A program made the translations under genes and the position numbers. Under the pieces are notes generated by a model. It worked only from the letters and a program-made list of their open reading frames with translations, was not told the DNA's origin and ran no database searches. DNA of 64,000 nt from NCBI GenBank assembly GCA_030323885.1, contig CM059198.1:11818462-11882461 (forward strand), written 5' to 3'. Positions 20,115-31,198 of this stretch are shown here, one piece after another. The DNA is from Branchipolynoe longqiensis. Taxonomy: Eukaryota; Annelida; Polychaeta; Phyllodocida; Polynoidae. Position 1 is the stretch's first letter; the number at the start of each line of letters is the position of its first letter.

Positions 20115-21423
20115 TCAGGAATATCCCAACCTGCACGGTGGCTTAATGGGCCTCCCATATCGCGATATGTATGTCTTAGGCACTACGTTATTTCTAGAAG
20201 TCTCTGTTACATTACAGTGTCTACGTGTGGTAGTTTGTGTATGTCTGCTTTCTTTACGTGCCAGAACTTTGGGGCATCTATAAATGTATTTTCTGTTTCG
20301 GCGCAAGAAGTTGTGTTCTTTGTTAAGTATTTTATAATCCCTTGGACCAGGTGTGTGTGTTTCAATGATTGTACCGGCTTTCCACTCGTTGTTATGATTT
20401 CTATACTTAATGCTATCTCCTGTACTAAGAGGTGGCAGGGTTCCCCCTGCATGCTTGTCAAAGTCATGTTTTTGTCGTTGTTAATTTTGTTGCATTATGT
20501 GTAATTTTGAATTTTGCACGTGAGGCCTGAGACCAGAATCAAGCAAAGGTAACCTGGTCCGTAATTTCCTGGACATTAATAATTGGGCTGGTGAGGCACC
20601 CATACCCGGCAAGGTTGTATTTCTATAACTCAGTAGGTCTAGCTGTATGTCGCCCCCATCCCTCATGGCCTTTTTTTACCATTAGTTTAATTGTTTGCAC
20701 AAATCTCTCCACTTGACCATTGCTCTGCGCGTGCATGGGGTTAGTATATACAGGTGAGAAGTCATACTTCTGAGCGAAATTTGTGTATTCTATGCTTTTG
20801 AACTGTGGTCCATTGTCTGACACTACGTACCGTGGAATACCATACCGTGCAAAGGTCTGCTTTAGCTGATTTATGATGTATTTGCTTGTCGTTTGTTGCA
20901 ATTCAATCACCTCTGGGAACTTAGTGTAGTAGTCAATCATAAGAATGTAATCTGTTCCATTGACATGAAATAAATCTACACCTATCTTGTAAAAGGGTAT
21001 GTCTACAATTTCATGATTTATTAATGGTTCTTTGTGTTGTTGATTCCTAAATTCCTGGCAAATTGGGCATCGTGATATAGTATCCTCTACCTGTTTGTTT
21101 ATGCCAGGCCAGAATACGGTGTCGCGCGCTAACTGTTTACACCGGACTATTCCATAATGTGACTCATGTAGTTTACTCAATAACTCTGATTGCATAGAAT
21201 GTGGAATTACTATTTGATCGCCTTTCAGCACCAAACGTCCATCGGTTGTAATGTCCTGACTGTAAGTGCAATATGGTTTTACATTAGGTGGTACATCTTT
21301 GTTGTTATCTGGCCATCCATTAACAGTATAACCCATTATTTCTTGGAGTGTTCTGTCAGTATAAGTCGCATCTTTTATGCGTTGTACGATATCGGTGTCC
21401 ATACCCACAGCGGCTACGGACAT
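20115..21423 (-). pseudogene. Gypsy integrase
   Basis: The frame at 20,623-21,423 carries the zinc-binding part (HESHYG with CPICQ) and the D-D-E core: GVDLFHVNG, VVSDNGPQF and NGQVERFVQ. The C-terminal part continues in other frames at 20,115-20,666, with a GPY-like stretch and a final SRYGRPIKPP motif. It would insert the cDNA into the host chromosome. Frame changes near 20,640 and 20,470 break it. Confidence 0.85.
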
Positions 21424-21426
21424 GTC

Positions 21427-22797
21427 TCAGTCGAACAGATCATTCGGTTCGACATTGTCGGTATGTGCCCTTGACAGTGTATCTGCAAAATAGAGTGTGG
21501 GGCCCTTAGCATACAGCACTGTTAAATCATAATTTTGTAATCGCATCCGCATGCATTGCATTCTAGCCGACAGGTTGTGGATGGGCTTCAGCATAATAGA
21601 CACTAGTGGCTTATGGTCTGTTTGTACTACTATTGCATTACCATAAATGTACTCATGAAATTTGTTACACCCGAAACAAATGGCCAGAAGCTCTTTTTCT
21701 ATCACAGCGTAACTAATTTGAGTTGCATCTAGTGCTTTTGATGCCATGGCAACAGGATGACCGTTTTGTAATATAGTCGCCCCTAGTCCGTATTTGGACG
21801 CGTCAACTTGTAATACAATTTGTTCCATACGATTGAAAAATCTCAGAATGGGAGCATTGGTCAATAATGACTTAAGTTCCTGAAATGCATTAATTTGGGG
21901 CTCATCCCAATGCCTTGCCACGTCTTTCTTTAATACCGTCCGTAACGGTTTAGTTATGTTGGCCATGTTTGGTATGAATTTGCTGACGTACCCCATCATG
22001 CCCAAAAACCTCTGTAGAGCAGGTTTATCAGCCGGGTCTGGCATTTCTACAATTGCTTGCACTCTGTCTGTATTGGGTCTAAGACCCTCTGCAGTAATGA
22101 CATGACCCACATAATTCACACTGGTTTGACATATCTTGGACTTTTTCGGGTTTAATTTAAGATGCATTTCCCTAGCACGAGACAGGACCCCCTCTAAACG
22201 ATTGTTGTGTTCAGTCAATGTCCTGCCATGAATTAGAATATCGTCAGAGATGACATGAACCCCTGGTAAGTGTTGCAACATGTCATTCATTTCTTGTATA
22301 AATATGTCCCCTGCCGTTTTGATTCCAAATGGTAATCTAGTGTACCAAAAAAGGCCCCAAGGAGTATTGAATGTACATCATTTTGAACTGGCTTCGTCCA
22401 ATTGGATTTGCCAGTACCCGCTGTTAGCGTCCAGCACCGAAAAATATTTCGCTCCATGGATTCGAGCCACAACCTCTTCCACTATACGCACGGGATACGG
22501 GCCACGTAAGATTGCCTTATTTAGTTTTGTTGGATCTAAACACACTCTGATTTTCCCTGGCTTTCTTACGATTGTTATCGAACTGACCCATGCTGTCGGT
22601 TCAGTTTCCTTAACAATAACACCTAATTGTAGCATACGGTCTAATTCAGTTTTAACATCATCACTAACTGCCAAAGGAATCCGGCGTGGAGGGTCAATCA
22701 CTGGGTATACAGTATTATCAATATGAATGGTAGCATTGACTTTTAGCCTTGGCCGTAGCTGGAGCTGTGATTGAGTCACGTCCGATTGTCTCGACAC
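21427..22797 (-). pseudogene. Gypsy reverse transcriptase and RNase H
   Basis: The RT begins in the frame at 22,378-22,797 (VIVKETEPTAWVSS, KIRVCLDPTKLN, FSVLDANSGYWQIQ). It shifts near 22,380 and continues at 21,427-22,290 with the active site VISDDILIHG, then LNPKKSKI and LGMMGYVSKFIPN. RNase H follows with LQVDASKYGLGA, KELLAICFGC, QTDHKPLV and YFADTLSRA. All catalytic aspartates visible are kept; only the frame is broken. Confidence 0.9.
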
Positions 22798-23222
22798 GGG
22801 CCAACAGCCCTAGAGTTACACACGCTCTCTTCCCCAGGATCGCACTCCCAGCATCTGTGACTTGAAATAGGAGGTCGATCCCATTCACGTCGAGATGTAC
22901 TTCCCCTTTTGGTTTGATTCGTTGTCCATTGTACGTCACTAAGTGGCATCTCGACGGTCGCAATGTCACATCCGTCAGCTTGTCGAACACTTCCAGCGGC
23001 AGCCTCTGACCCTGTGTCCATTTTGAACGAGACTTCACCACTCCCAATTGGTACAGTCGTATACCAAAGTCCGTCAGATGCATCATTTTTGCAGTAAACA
23101 GCACCAACAAACAAATCGTAGTCATGACTCCCATCACCATGGTCACTTTCGTTGTTATATGTGTCAACAGTCACTTCGTTGACTGTTGTATTTCGTGCTT
23201 GCTTTGCCCTACACTCTGACAA
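22718..23222 (-). pseudogene. Gypsy aspartic protease region
   Basis: The frame at 22,776-23,222 contains FKMDTGSEA, the D-T-G active-site motif. It then shifts near 23,000 to the frame at 22,718-23,167 with GSAILGKRACVTLGL, the usual end of the protease. It would mature the Gag-Pol polyprotein. Confidence 0.75.
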
Positions 23223-23960
23223 AATGTCCTACCTTTCGACATCCTATACACTCTTTCCCTCGTGCAGGGCAGTTACCTCGCATGTGATTATATCCACAAT
23301 TTCCACATGTGAATCCTTGGGTATTTGTCTGTCGAAAAGGCGTTGCTACCGTCTTCTTCCAATGCAGCTGACGCGTCATTGGCCCACTTCGCCGTTCAGC
23401 AGCTGTTGACACACTGTCAACACTCTCTTCATATCTTGTTCCGTTATTCGACAGTTGTATCCCCTTGTTTTCACTCAATCTGCACATCTGGATGCAATCA
23501 TCCAAGGACAATTTAGGTGTTTGCAACAACTTATCCCGTAATGAATTATCCTTAACTCCGCATACGATCCTGTCACATAGTAGAGAGTCTTCGATGACGT
23601 CAAATCGGCAATGCGTGATACATGACTTTAGTTCACGAATGTATATGTCCATCGTCTCATTAGATTGATTGTACGAATTAAACTTATATCGTATTACTGT
23701 TATATTACACTTGCCCTCACAGTATTGTTGGAATGCCGCAATCAACGGTCCTATCTTGTCTTTGTCGGAATCCTGTATTTTTAAAGTCTTGTGTATCTTT
23801 TGCGCTTCCGTGCCAGCGACATGCAGGAAGACGCACCTTTGGATGCGGCACCTGACGCAGTCGCATAAATCTCGTATGAAGTTATCCACGTCCTCCAATT
23901 AACAGCCATGTTGTCCTCGACATTCAGTGGACAGGGGGGGCTTTAATCCAGTTAAAGCCA
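23209..23960 (-). pseudogene. Gypsy gag with two zinc knuckles
   Basis: The main frame (23,209-23,898) has the capsid-like stretch FLHVAGTEAQKIHKTL, AAFQQYCEGKCNITVIRYKF and DRIVCGVKD, then C-G-N-C-G-Y-N-H and C-I-G-C-R-K-V-G-H zinc knuckles. The first residues (MAVNWRTW...) are in another frame near 23,850-23,912. The start codon of the original protein is therefore near 23,910. Confidence 0.85.
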
Positions 23961-23992
23961 TGTCTGGGTTCTTCCTTATGTATCTGACACCA

Positions 23993-24108
23993 TGTAAAGG
24001 AACGTGTCGACACTGTGAGCTTTGTGATGGAACTGGTTTATTTACCTCGTCTGTTCCCGGCATGCCCTCATCATGACTCACCATGACAACTCCCCAGGAT
24101 ACATAACA
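23993..24108 (-). repeat. Gypsy 5' LTR
   Basis: A 116-bp LTR; transcription would run leftward. The LTR is unusually short, and I see no obvious TATA box in it. Confidence 0.95.
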
Positions 24109-24113
24109 GCATG

Positions 24114-25123
24114 GACGATATGAAGGTAGTTGACAGCGAGTGCGACACTGTCAGCTACCAAACAGTCAGTCGGGTGCAGCCGGATTACAGTTACGACTAC
24201 AACACCACCATCAATCAGGCAGTACCCTTACAAACGAGGACGCCACACCCGACAGCACCGTATCCACCGCCCACAAACGGGACTGGAATGCACTTCCGAG
24301 AGTCCTAGACTGACGGCGAAGGCACGGCGGGACATTTACCGTGCTCTCAAACCGTCGGATTCACTGACTCAATTGCAGTAGACGAAGACACTAAGGCGAT
24401 CAACGACATACTACTTGCAGCCGGAACAGCACTGGGCCGGAAATGAGGTAAAGCTACATTCCTTCCTCATCTTTATGTATTTCGTGGCGATAAGCGTAAT
24501 CGGGTGGGACTTGGTGAGGCTACTATGCCCGAATACTTTGAGGCTTTGTTTAGAATGGGAAAAGACCCGGCCGTCCCACACACATGGAAAGACCCCATAC
24601 TGGAGCACCTACACCAGATGGCAACCATGGCCACTACCTGGGACTGATACACACGACACGTCTGTGGTCAGAGAGAGACTTCTCGATGATTGATGACGGA
24701 CGCCTGCCGCACGGATGGGCAGGTCAGTACGCGATAAAAGATGTCCAAAGGGATGCCTGCGCAGTCGGCGCCCGTGCGGGTCCGTTCAACCAGAAGCGCA
24801 CAACCAACAACCAACGATCAACGTACCTTGCAACCAACTACAGTGGCCAATCGACACACCAACTGGACAGCAGGATCGGCTATAACAGGGAGGCCGATGG
24901 GAAACCGTGCCACCCCTGGAACTGGGGGAACGACTGCGGTTTCACGGCTTTCCATGGTCAGCAACCTGACCGAAAAGTACACATATGCGCATGGTGCGCT
25001 AATAAATACCATAGGACAAATCCCCACCAGGAGAAGGCGTGCATAAACAAGAAGCGCTTCATGGAGAGGAAAGGATCACAAGCGCCCGCCACAGCTGAAA
25101 ACCAATCGAACCAGGGTTTTTAG
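24114..25123 (+). pseudogene. Gag-like protein of element B, 3' part with Cys/His motif
   Basis: The frame at 24,584-25,123 carries RLPHGWAGQYAIKDVQRDAC, then NREADGKPC and WNWGNDC. It ends with HICAWCANKYHR and an H-x4-C: a C-x6-C ... H-x-C-x2-C ... H-x4-C pattern. The same blocks occur in element F (38,619-39,060) and in part in A. It may bind the element's RNA or cDNA, by analogy with gag zinc knuckles. The segment before 24,584 is in other frames, so the gene is broken. Confidence 0.65.
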
Positions 25124-25504
25124 CTACTGGCTCCACGCACGGGCGACGCCATATAGACGAGGAAACGGATTACGACACCCTGGGACCCGCCCTTGGCAGG
25201 CCTGACCACTACGGTTATGGTGGCGGGCCCCGCCCCCCTGACAACAACCGTGGCGGCAGCCATACTAACAGAGTGATGTCAACAACAATGGCTGCCAACC
25301 ATAAAAACAACAACAAACGTGACGACACTGACAGCTGTCACTCCGACATAGGTAACTGCGGCGAGGACAGCACACAAGATGTCAACACCAGCATGGACTA
25401 CAGTGATGAAGACACACTAGCAACACAGACAGTGAGTGATACAAGCAGAAGCTGTGAAAGCAATGATGGTGGTGCAATTGATCAAGTTGATGCTGTCGAT
25501 GTAG

Positions 25505-27148
25505 TTGATATCGTCAGTTTTGGTGAGGTGGGCGATTACGGACCCTACACGCAATATTTGCGCGAGGATACCTGTGAGATCCGGCCTCAACATACCGGAG
25601 TGGAGGAGGATGTTGGCAGCATACCATGACAAACAAGTTGTGGACTTCCTGGAATTTGGCTGGCCTACAGACTATGCTGCCGACACACCACCCGTCTCGA
25701 CGTTAACTAACCACGCCCATGACGAACAACAACTCAAAGCCATACTCGAATATGTGGAGAGTGAACTGCAACATGGAGCCCTACTAGGACCTTTCGATGA
25801 CCCGCTGTTCACCCCCTGGTCCCAGACCAGCCCATTGATGACACGCCCCAAGAAAAACACTACTGAGAGGCGGGTCATCGTGGACCTCAGCTGGCCCAAG
25901 GGCCACAGTGTGAATGATGGAATAAAAAGAGGACACTACCAAGGTAAACAATGCAGCTATACTCTACCCGGAATCATGGATGCAGCAGACAAAGTGGCTA
26001 GGATTGGTGAGAGTGCCTACTTGTGGGGCGCCGACCTGGCGAGGGCCTCCAGGCAGTTACGCACATGCCTCCTCGGCATTAAAATCGATGGCAAGTACTA
26101 TACCGACATTGCCCCTCCATTTGGCTGTCGCACCTCCTCGATGGCAAGTGCCCGGACTACAAATGCCGTGGTGTATATCCTCAGGAGGAAAGGCCAGTTC
26201 GTCCACTGCTATCTAGATGACTTTGTGGGCGTGGCACCTACCAAGGAGAAGGCGGACCAGGCATACATCGACTGCATGGATGTCACTGCCCAACTCGGAC
26301 TGGTCCTCTCCCCAAGGAAGTGCACTCCACCCATAAAGTCCCTGGAATGGCTGGGATTCGACATAAATGCAGAAACCATGCAATTCACGATCCCAAAAGA
26401 AAAACTATGCGACACACTCGAAGAGTGCCAAAATTGGACAGAACCACGACTAGCCTCGAGGAGAGAACTTAAAAAACTAGCAGGCCGGCTCAACCATATA
26501 GCCAAATGCGTCATACCAGCAAGACGGTTTATGGCGAGAATATTCGCGGCCCTGAGAGCAGCTCCCTTCACTGGGAGGCACAAGGTAGCAGTCGGCCTCA
26601 GGGCAGATATACGCTGGTTCCTAGAGTTCGCCGAGAGGTCTAATGGATTGGTCCTCCTCCAGAACCTACCCAGGCTCCCCTGGGTGATTGAGTGCGACTC
26701 TTCACTTCAGGGAGGCGGGACATACTCCCCAACAAATTACTATGGACAACGATACCCTGAGAGTCTCACCAGCCAGACAGCAAACATTGCCCACTTAGAG
26801 GCAGTAAACCTGGTGATCGCACTCAGGTCACTGGCCCCAGGATATCCTAACAAATTCACCATCACAGTGAACACGGATAATGCAGCCAGCCAGCAGGTCC
26901 TCAACACTGGCGCAGGGAAAGACCCTATCCTCACAGCATGTGCCAGGGAAATCTGGCTGTTTGCAGCCACAAAATCCTGCCATGTCAATATAGTCCACAA
27001 GCCTGGCAAGGAGCTAGTCCTTGCAGATGCCCTAAGCAGGAGGTCATTTGACGACAACGCCAAAAAGAAAGCAGCCAGCCTCTGCTCACAGCTGGCACTA
27101 ACTGAAATTCATGTACCATTTGATAATGTTTTCACTCCAGGACTTTGA
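25505..27148 (+). CDS. RT-RNase H of element B (intact frame)
   Basis: A 547-codon frame without interruption. The N-terminal family block is SGLNIPEWRRML and FLEFGWPTDYAAD. RT motifs are TPWSQTSPLMTRPK, RRVIVDLSWP, GADLARASRQLR and PPFGCRTSS. The active site is YLDD at 26,210-26,221, followed by LGLVLSPRKC. The thumb-like part has LKKLAGRLNHIAKC. RNase H has WVIECDSSLQGG, HLEAVNLVIAL, NTDNAAS and HKPGKELVLADALSRR. No methylase domain is seen, which fits Ngaro. The true start may lie upstream, since coding-like sequence at 25,273-25,629 is in another frame. It probably works with the recombinase that follows. Confidence 0.85.
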   Translation: MISSVLVRWAITDPTRNICARIPVRSGLNIPEWRRMLAAYHDKQVVDFLEFGWPTDYAADTPPVSTLTNHAHDEQQLKAILEYVESELQHGALLGPFDDPLFTPWSQTSPLMTRPKKNTTERRVIVDLSWPKGHSVNDGIKRGHYQGKQCSYTLPGIMDAADKVARIGESAYLWGADLARASRQLRTCLLGIKIDGKYYTDIAPPFGCRTSSMASARTTNAVVYILRRKGQFVHCYLDDFVGVAPTKEKADQAYIDCMDVTAQLGLVLSPRKCTPPIKSLEWLGFDINAETMQFTIPKEKLCDTLEECQNWTEPRLASRRELKKLAGRLNHIAKCVIPARRFMARIFAALRAAPFTGRHKVAVGLRADIRWFLEFAERSNGLVLLQNLPRLPWVIECDSSLQGGGTYSPTNYYGQRYPESLTSQTANIAHLEAVNLVIALRSLAPGYPNKFTITVNTDNAASQQVLNTGAGKDPILTACAREIWLFAATKSCHVNIVHKPGKELVLADALSRRSFDDNAKKKAASLCSQLALTEIHVPFDNVFTPGL

Positions 27149-28130
27149 GTATCCTGGGAAGCTCAAACTTAAAACTGCTCCTCTCTTCCCAGGTTACTCA
27201 GACGCTCAAAATGAACGACTGCTGCAGGTCTACTTCGCAGGGCTCACCGCTGGCACATGGAGGAACAGGTCGGTGCAAGCGAAGCGCTACCTCCAGTTCT
27301 GCCAACACCACCAAGCCGACCCCCTGAGCCCCTCGCCATACAACCTGCTCGCATACCCACTTCACCTTAAAGAATCACTCGCTTCTCCGGGGGCGGCGAT
27401 GAACTACCTGAGCGGAGCAAAGACCTGGGTGCAGCTACCGGGTGGCAACATACAAGCCTTTGACTCCTACTCGGTCTCTCTGATGAAACGAGGGGTCATC
27501 ACACATCCCAATACAGGCACCACCCCTCACCCCGGCCCACCTCTGCTCGGTCATCGCCTTCCTTGCCACACTCGGCCCGTCAGCTCAGGTCCTCACCGCC
27601 GCCCTCTTAATAGGGGACCACACCCTCCTACGACAAGGGAACCTGCTCGCAAGCCTAGCCCTCACTGACCCGGGCCATGCATTGCGAGCACGAGCGAGAC
27701 ATCGCCATTACTCCAAGCAACCTCTCCATAACCATCTGGACGACTAAGACGCGCTGGAGGCCTGACCAGGCCTACAAGGTCCTGGCCCCTACCAACCCCA
27801 GCTCCATCTGCTGCCCAAGGACAGCCTGGATCAGATACTCGTCACAAGCCTGACCACCCCCATCCGGCCCCGCCTTCATCCTCCCCGGAGGTGCCCCACT
27901 TCAGGCTGCGGCCCTCACCGAAGCACTCAGGATGGCTCTCGCAGCAGTGGGAGTGGACCATCCAGCCTCCTACACCCTCCACAGCTTGAGGAGGGGGGGA
28001 GGGGAGCCCAAGCTTGTGTGGCGTCTGGGGATTCACTCCATGACATAATGGAGCTGGGGTCTTGGACCTCCAAGGCAGTCCGTGCATATGTCCCTAAGGA
28101 CCTAGTCCGCACCGGGCCTCAAACCCTCGC
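27111..28130 (+). pseudogene. Tyrosine recombinase of element B
   Basis: The N-terminal part (to about 27,500) reads YSDAQNERLLQVYFAGL, RNRSVQAKRYLQFC and GAAMNYLSGAKTWVQL. The frame then shifts near 27,520. A first-arginine block reading LLRQGNLLASLAL is near 27,628-27,668. The C-terminal box YTLHSLRRG is at about 27,971-27,997, and HDIMELGSWTSKAVRAYVP, with the probable nucleophilic tyrosine, is at about 28,036-28,094. The gene overlaps the end of RT-RNase H, as in relatives. At least three frame changes and one stop make it inactive. Confidence 0.8.
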
Positions 28131-28139
28131 TTCCTGTTT

Positions 28140-28349
28140 GGTTGAGGGTTCGAGCCCGGCCCATCAGAAAAAGGACACTGCAAGAAATGACTCGGGGGGG
28201 GGGGGGGGGGGGAGGGGAGTGATCAGAAAGTGACCAATTGACCTGAAATAACCTGTGAATGATTGACCTGAAATGACATGTGAATGATACCAAATGTTTT
28301 ATGCTCGATAAAGACCGATTTAACCCATTCCACCTCCGCCTTCGTAATT
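28140..28349 (+). repeat. Element B terminal repeat B1
   Basis: About 210 bp from GGTTGAGGGTTCGAGCCCGG to CTCCGCCTTCGTAATT. It is repeated at 28,605-28,803 with few differences. It contains a G run of about 18 and ATAAAG near the end. Confidence 0.8.
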
Positions 28350-28604
28350 GTGCATGTTATTCGTAACATGGGTAATTTCGGGTGGAGGCACGGGTATGCT
28401 ATGGCGGAGCCACCTTGTGGAAAAAACCCGAACTAGCCTCAGAGCGCCAGCTGCAGACTTCCCGCCAAAATGCGGTCACGCGCCCAAGATTCGAACTCAA
28501 ACCCCTCTCCACTCCGCACTTCTACTACTGCTCCCGATCAAGACGGACTGCCTCCACACTTTCTTCACCCACCCATCCATACCTAAAATATGGTACGAGG
28601 GCGG
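28350..28604 (+). repeat. Element B terminal segment A2
   Basis: About 255 bp between the two B repeats. In Ngaro-type split repeats this segment should be repeated at the left end (A1), which I could not find. Confidence 0.55.
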
Positions 28605-28803
28605 GGTTGAGGGTTCGAGCCCGGCCCATCAGAAAAAGGACACTGCAAGAAATTACTCGGGGGGGGGGGGGGGGAGTGATCCGAAAGTGACCAATTGACC
28701 TGCAATAACCTGTGAATGATTGACCTGAAATGACATGTGAATACCAAATGTTTTATGCTCGATAAAGACCGATTTAACCCATTCCGCCTCTGCCTTCGTA
28801 ATT
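28605..28803 (+). repeat. Element B terminal repeat B2
   Basis: Second copy of the 200-bp repeat, marking the right end of element B. Sequence of element E follows directly. Confidence 0.8.
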
Positions 28804-28929
28804 ATAGCTCAGGGAGATGATTACATACTTTTAAGAAAAATAATAACGACCAGTCATTTATTTTAGTTCGTTTGATTTTAACAATTTGTTCAGCTTAAAG
28901 ACTACCTCATGTCTGTTAGTCTATATCTT

Positions 28930-29565
28930 TGATGCTTAATGCCACCACCGTCTGGCCCCTATGACCTGTAATCAACAAAACTATAATGCCACCTTAAAGC
29001 TTAAGTCTCGCATATTTAAAGTCTATTATCTGGACAACTTTTGAACAGATCGAACACACATGAGACATCCCAGAAATTTGAGTATTTGGGCTTAGGTGGG
29101 TTGGTTACGTTAATACACTGAACGCAAAAACCAATGTACCACGTAATGTTTGCCTATCGTCTCTCCTCCTATCCTTGGTAATACCAATGATAGTGCACAC
29201 CGTGCCGTGTTAATGGCTCCAAATCCCAGACCTTCATCCTCTAAAGATCTGAGAAATCTTAATATTTGTGCTAACGATGGCTTCATACAGTCAATTTTAG
29301 ATAACAAGCAAAACCATTGCCATTTCCTTATGTAATGAGCATATAACATAACAGTGCCTTTCCTCCATGCTGAGGAACTTAACCTATCCAACGTAACTTT
29401 ATCAATGGTATATTGTTCTAAATGTTTCCACATAAGCGGAATACCACCATGGGGGTCGAATTGATGTTTCCCCCTGGTTCTAACGGTCCGCTGTATCGGA
29501 GATTGTTCTCTGCCGCACAGAATGTCACATACTCCTTCGCCCATGACTTCGCTGCTGCGAGCCAT
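28930..29565 (-). pseudogene. Tyrosine recombinase of element E
   Basis: The N-terminal part (29,110-29,565) has RLSSSAWRKGTVMLYAHYIR and FGAINTARCALSLVLP, as in D. After a frame change the catalytic block GHRGQTVVALS lies at about 28,945-28,985. The H-x-x-R box and the tyrosine are absent, replaced by element B sequence. Confidence 0.75.
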
Positions 29566-30010
29566 GGTTGTGTTGTCCAGACCAAGGTTACCAGGACTGC
29601 TGAAGTCTTCTCTAGGTGAAGCTTTCTGACGACTCTCACCACCATTCTTAATGGTAAAAACGCATAAAAGAACAAATTATGCCATAGTTTACAGATTTCT
29701 TCGAAGATCTCTGATGACAGACTCCATTTTAAGTGGTCCTGAAACTGTCTACTCATCGCATCTGCTATCGTATTCAATTTCTCTGGGATATAATTAATTG
29801 TTAACCAAATCCCCCTCTGTTCTGCTCATTGCCAGATCTTCCTCGCCAGTTCATTGCACCTAACTGAGCACATACGTCCCATTCTCTTAAATAAGCTAAT
29901 GCTGTCATATTATCTGTAAATAATTCTATTTGCTTATCCTCTTTATTTGTTAGATTGTTCAGTGCTAACCAAATTGCTCTTAATTCTAGCACATTTATGT
30001 GGTCATCAGT
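29420..30010 (-). pseudogene. RNase H region of element E
   Basis: The minus frames include LELRAIWLALNNL and IELFTDNMTALAYL (29,801-29,992), then HLKWSLSSEIFEEICK (about 29,690-29,745). Frameshifts separate the pieces. Confidence 0.7.
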
Positions 30011-30539
30011 TTCTGTTTCTAGCTATCTGCCCCCCCACATTATGAGTGCCTTTGCATGCTCCACAGCCTTGTAGTCGCGATTTGTACCGCTGTGTTTAGT
30101 GAGGTAATCGCTTTGGGTTGACCCCTAATATTAACTAACCACCAATCAATGTCATCCCACCCTTCTTGTGAGATGGTCATGAATCTTTCAAAATTACTGT
30201 TTGCATTAATTAATGCTAAGTTTTTATCAATGTCTAAGCCTTTGATGTGTGGTGCACCATAAGGCAGACCCTGTGAATATGCTGTCCCAACAGTACCGCT
30301 ACTTTCCTAATCTTTAGTGAACGCAGTGCTTCTCTGATTTGGTTTGCAAATTTGATGAACTTCTCAACTTTTTCCCCTCTTAGTGAAATTTACATTTTCT
30401 CCCAGTCTAAATTGAACCCGAGAAATTTTAATTTCTTCATTGGAATGAGTACTCACTTTTTATCATGGAATGTAAAGCCCAGATAATGTAAGTTACTTAC
30501 ATAACCCTGCTAGCCCTGACTTGCAAGCCTGCTCAGATT

Positions 30540-31198
30540 CTGCTATCACAAATGAATCATCAATGTATGGGAACATGACAAACCCTTCCTCCGATAGTTT
30601 AGCAAAAATCAGTTTTTAGTAACATCGTGAAAATTCTTGGGCATGCTGACAGTCCATTTGGCAAACATGTAAATTCAAACAAACATTTGTTCCATATGAA
30701 GCTTAAATATTTCCTGTGTTCTTTTGCAATTGGAATTGAAAAGTACGCTTGTTTTAAATCGACACTACCCATCCATGCGTCTGGTGTGATCAGATCTAAT
30801 GCTGTGTTCAATGAAAACATCTTGAAATGTTTGTATTCTACCAACTGGTTAAGCTTTGTTAAGTCTAATATAATCCTAGACCATCCATCCGGTTTGAGTC
30901 TCAGAAAAATATTCGAGATGAATTCCCCTGGCTCATGTTGAGCTCGCTCAATCACTTTATTATTTACAAAATCATCAATTTCTTTATTAATTAATTCATG
31001 TTCTTCTACTGACATTTTATGTGGTGTCGGACAAAACTTTTGTTCCGGAATTTTAATGAATGGAATAGCAACACCTTGAATATTTTCTAACACCCACTGT
31101 GAGTTGGTGATATTGCCCCAATGATTAATACAAGTGGCAACATTGCCTGCTACTAATTGTGTATTTACCAGATTCTGTATTACTGGAGGAGTTACCAC
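30540..31198 (-). pseudogene. Reverse transcriptase of element E
   Basis: A 199-codon frame (30,599-31,198) has EFISNIFLRLKPDG, RIILDLTKLNQLVEYKHFKM, SVDLKQAYFSIPI and LPNGLSACPRIFT. The active site FPYIDDSF lies just beyond it at about 30,550-30,575 in another frame. YIDD is conserved. Confidence 0.8.

Larger units (their letters stand above)
19271..24108 (-). mobile_element. Full-length Gypsy LTR retrotransposon
   Basis: Both ends are 116-bp LTRs, 19,271-19,386 and 23,993-24,108. They start TG and end CA, differ at one base, and are flanked by the 5-bp duplication GCATG (19,266-19,270 and 24,109-24,113). On the minus strand a TGG primer-binding start directly follows the 5' LTR, and a GGAAAGGAGA polypurine tract precedes the 3' LTR. 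Between them are gag, protease, RT, RNase H and integrase in order. The near-identical LTRs indicate a recent insertion, yet several frames are broken. Confidence 0.95.
18958..28803 (+). mobile_element. Ngaro-like YR retrotransposon B, interrupted by a Gypsy element
   Basis: The element runs from a gag-like start at 18,958 to 19,270, is interrupted by the Gypsy element, and resumes at 24,114. It continues with the rest of gag (to 25,123), RT-RNase H (25,505-27,148), recombinase (27,111-28,130) and the terminal repeats B1-A2-B2 (28,140-28,803). The left terminal repeat A1 was not recognised, so the true 5' limit is unknown. RT-RNase H is the longest undamaged mobile-element frame in the window. 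Confidence 0.75.
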
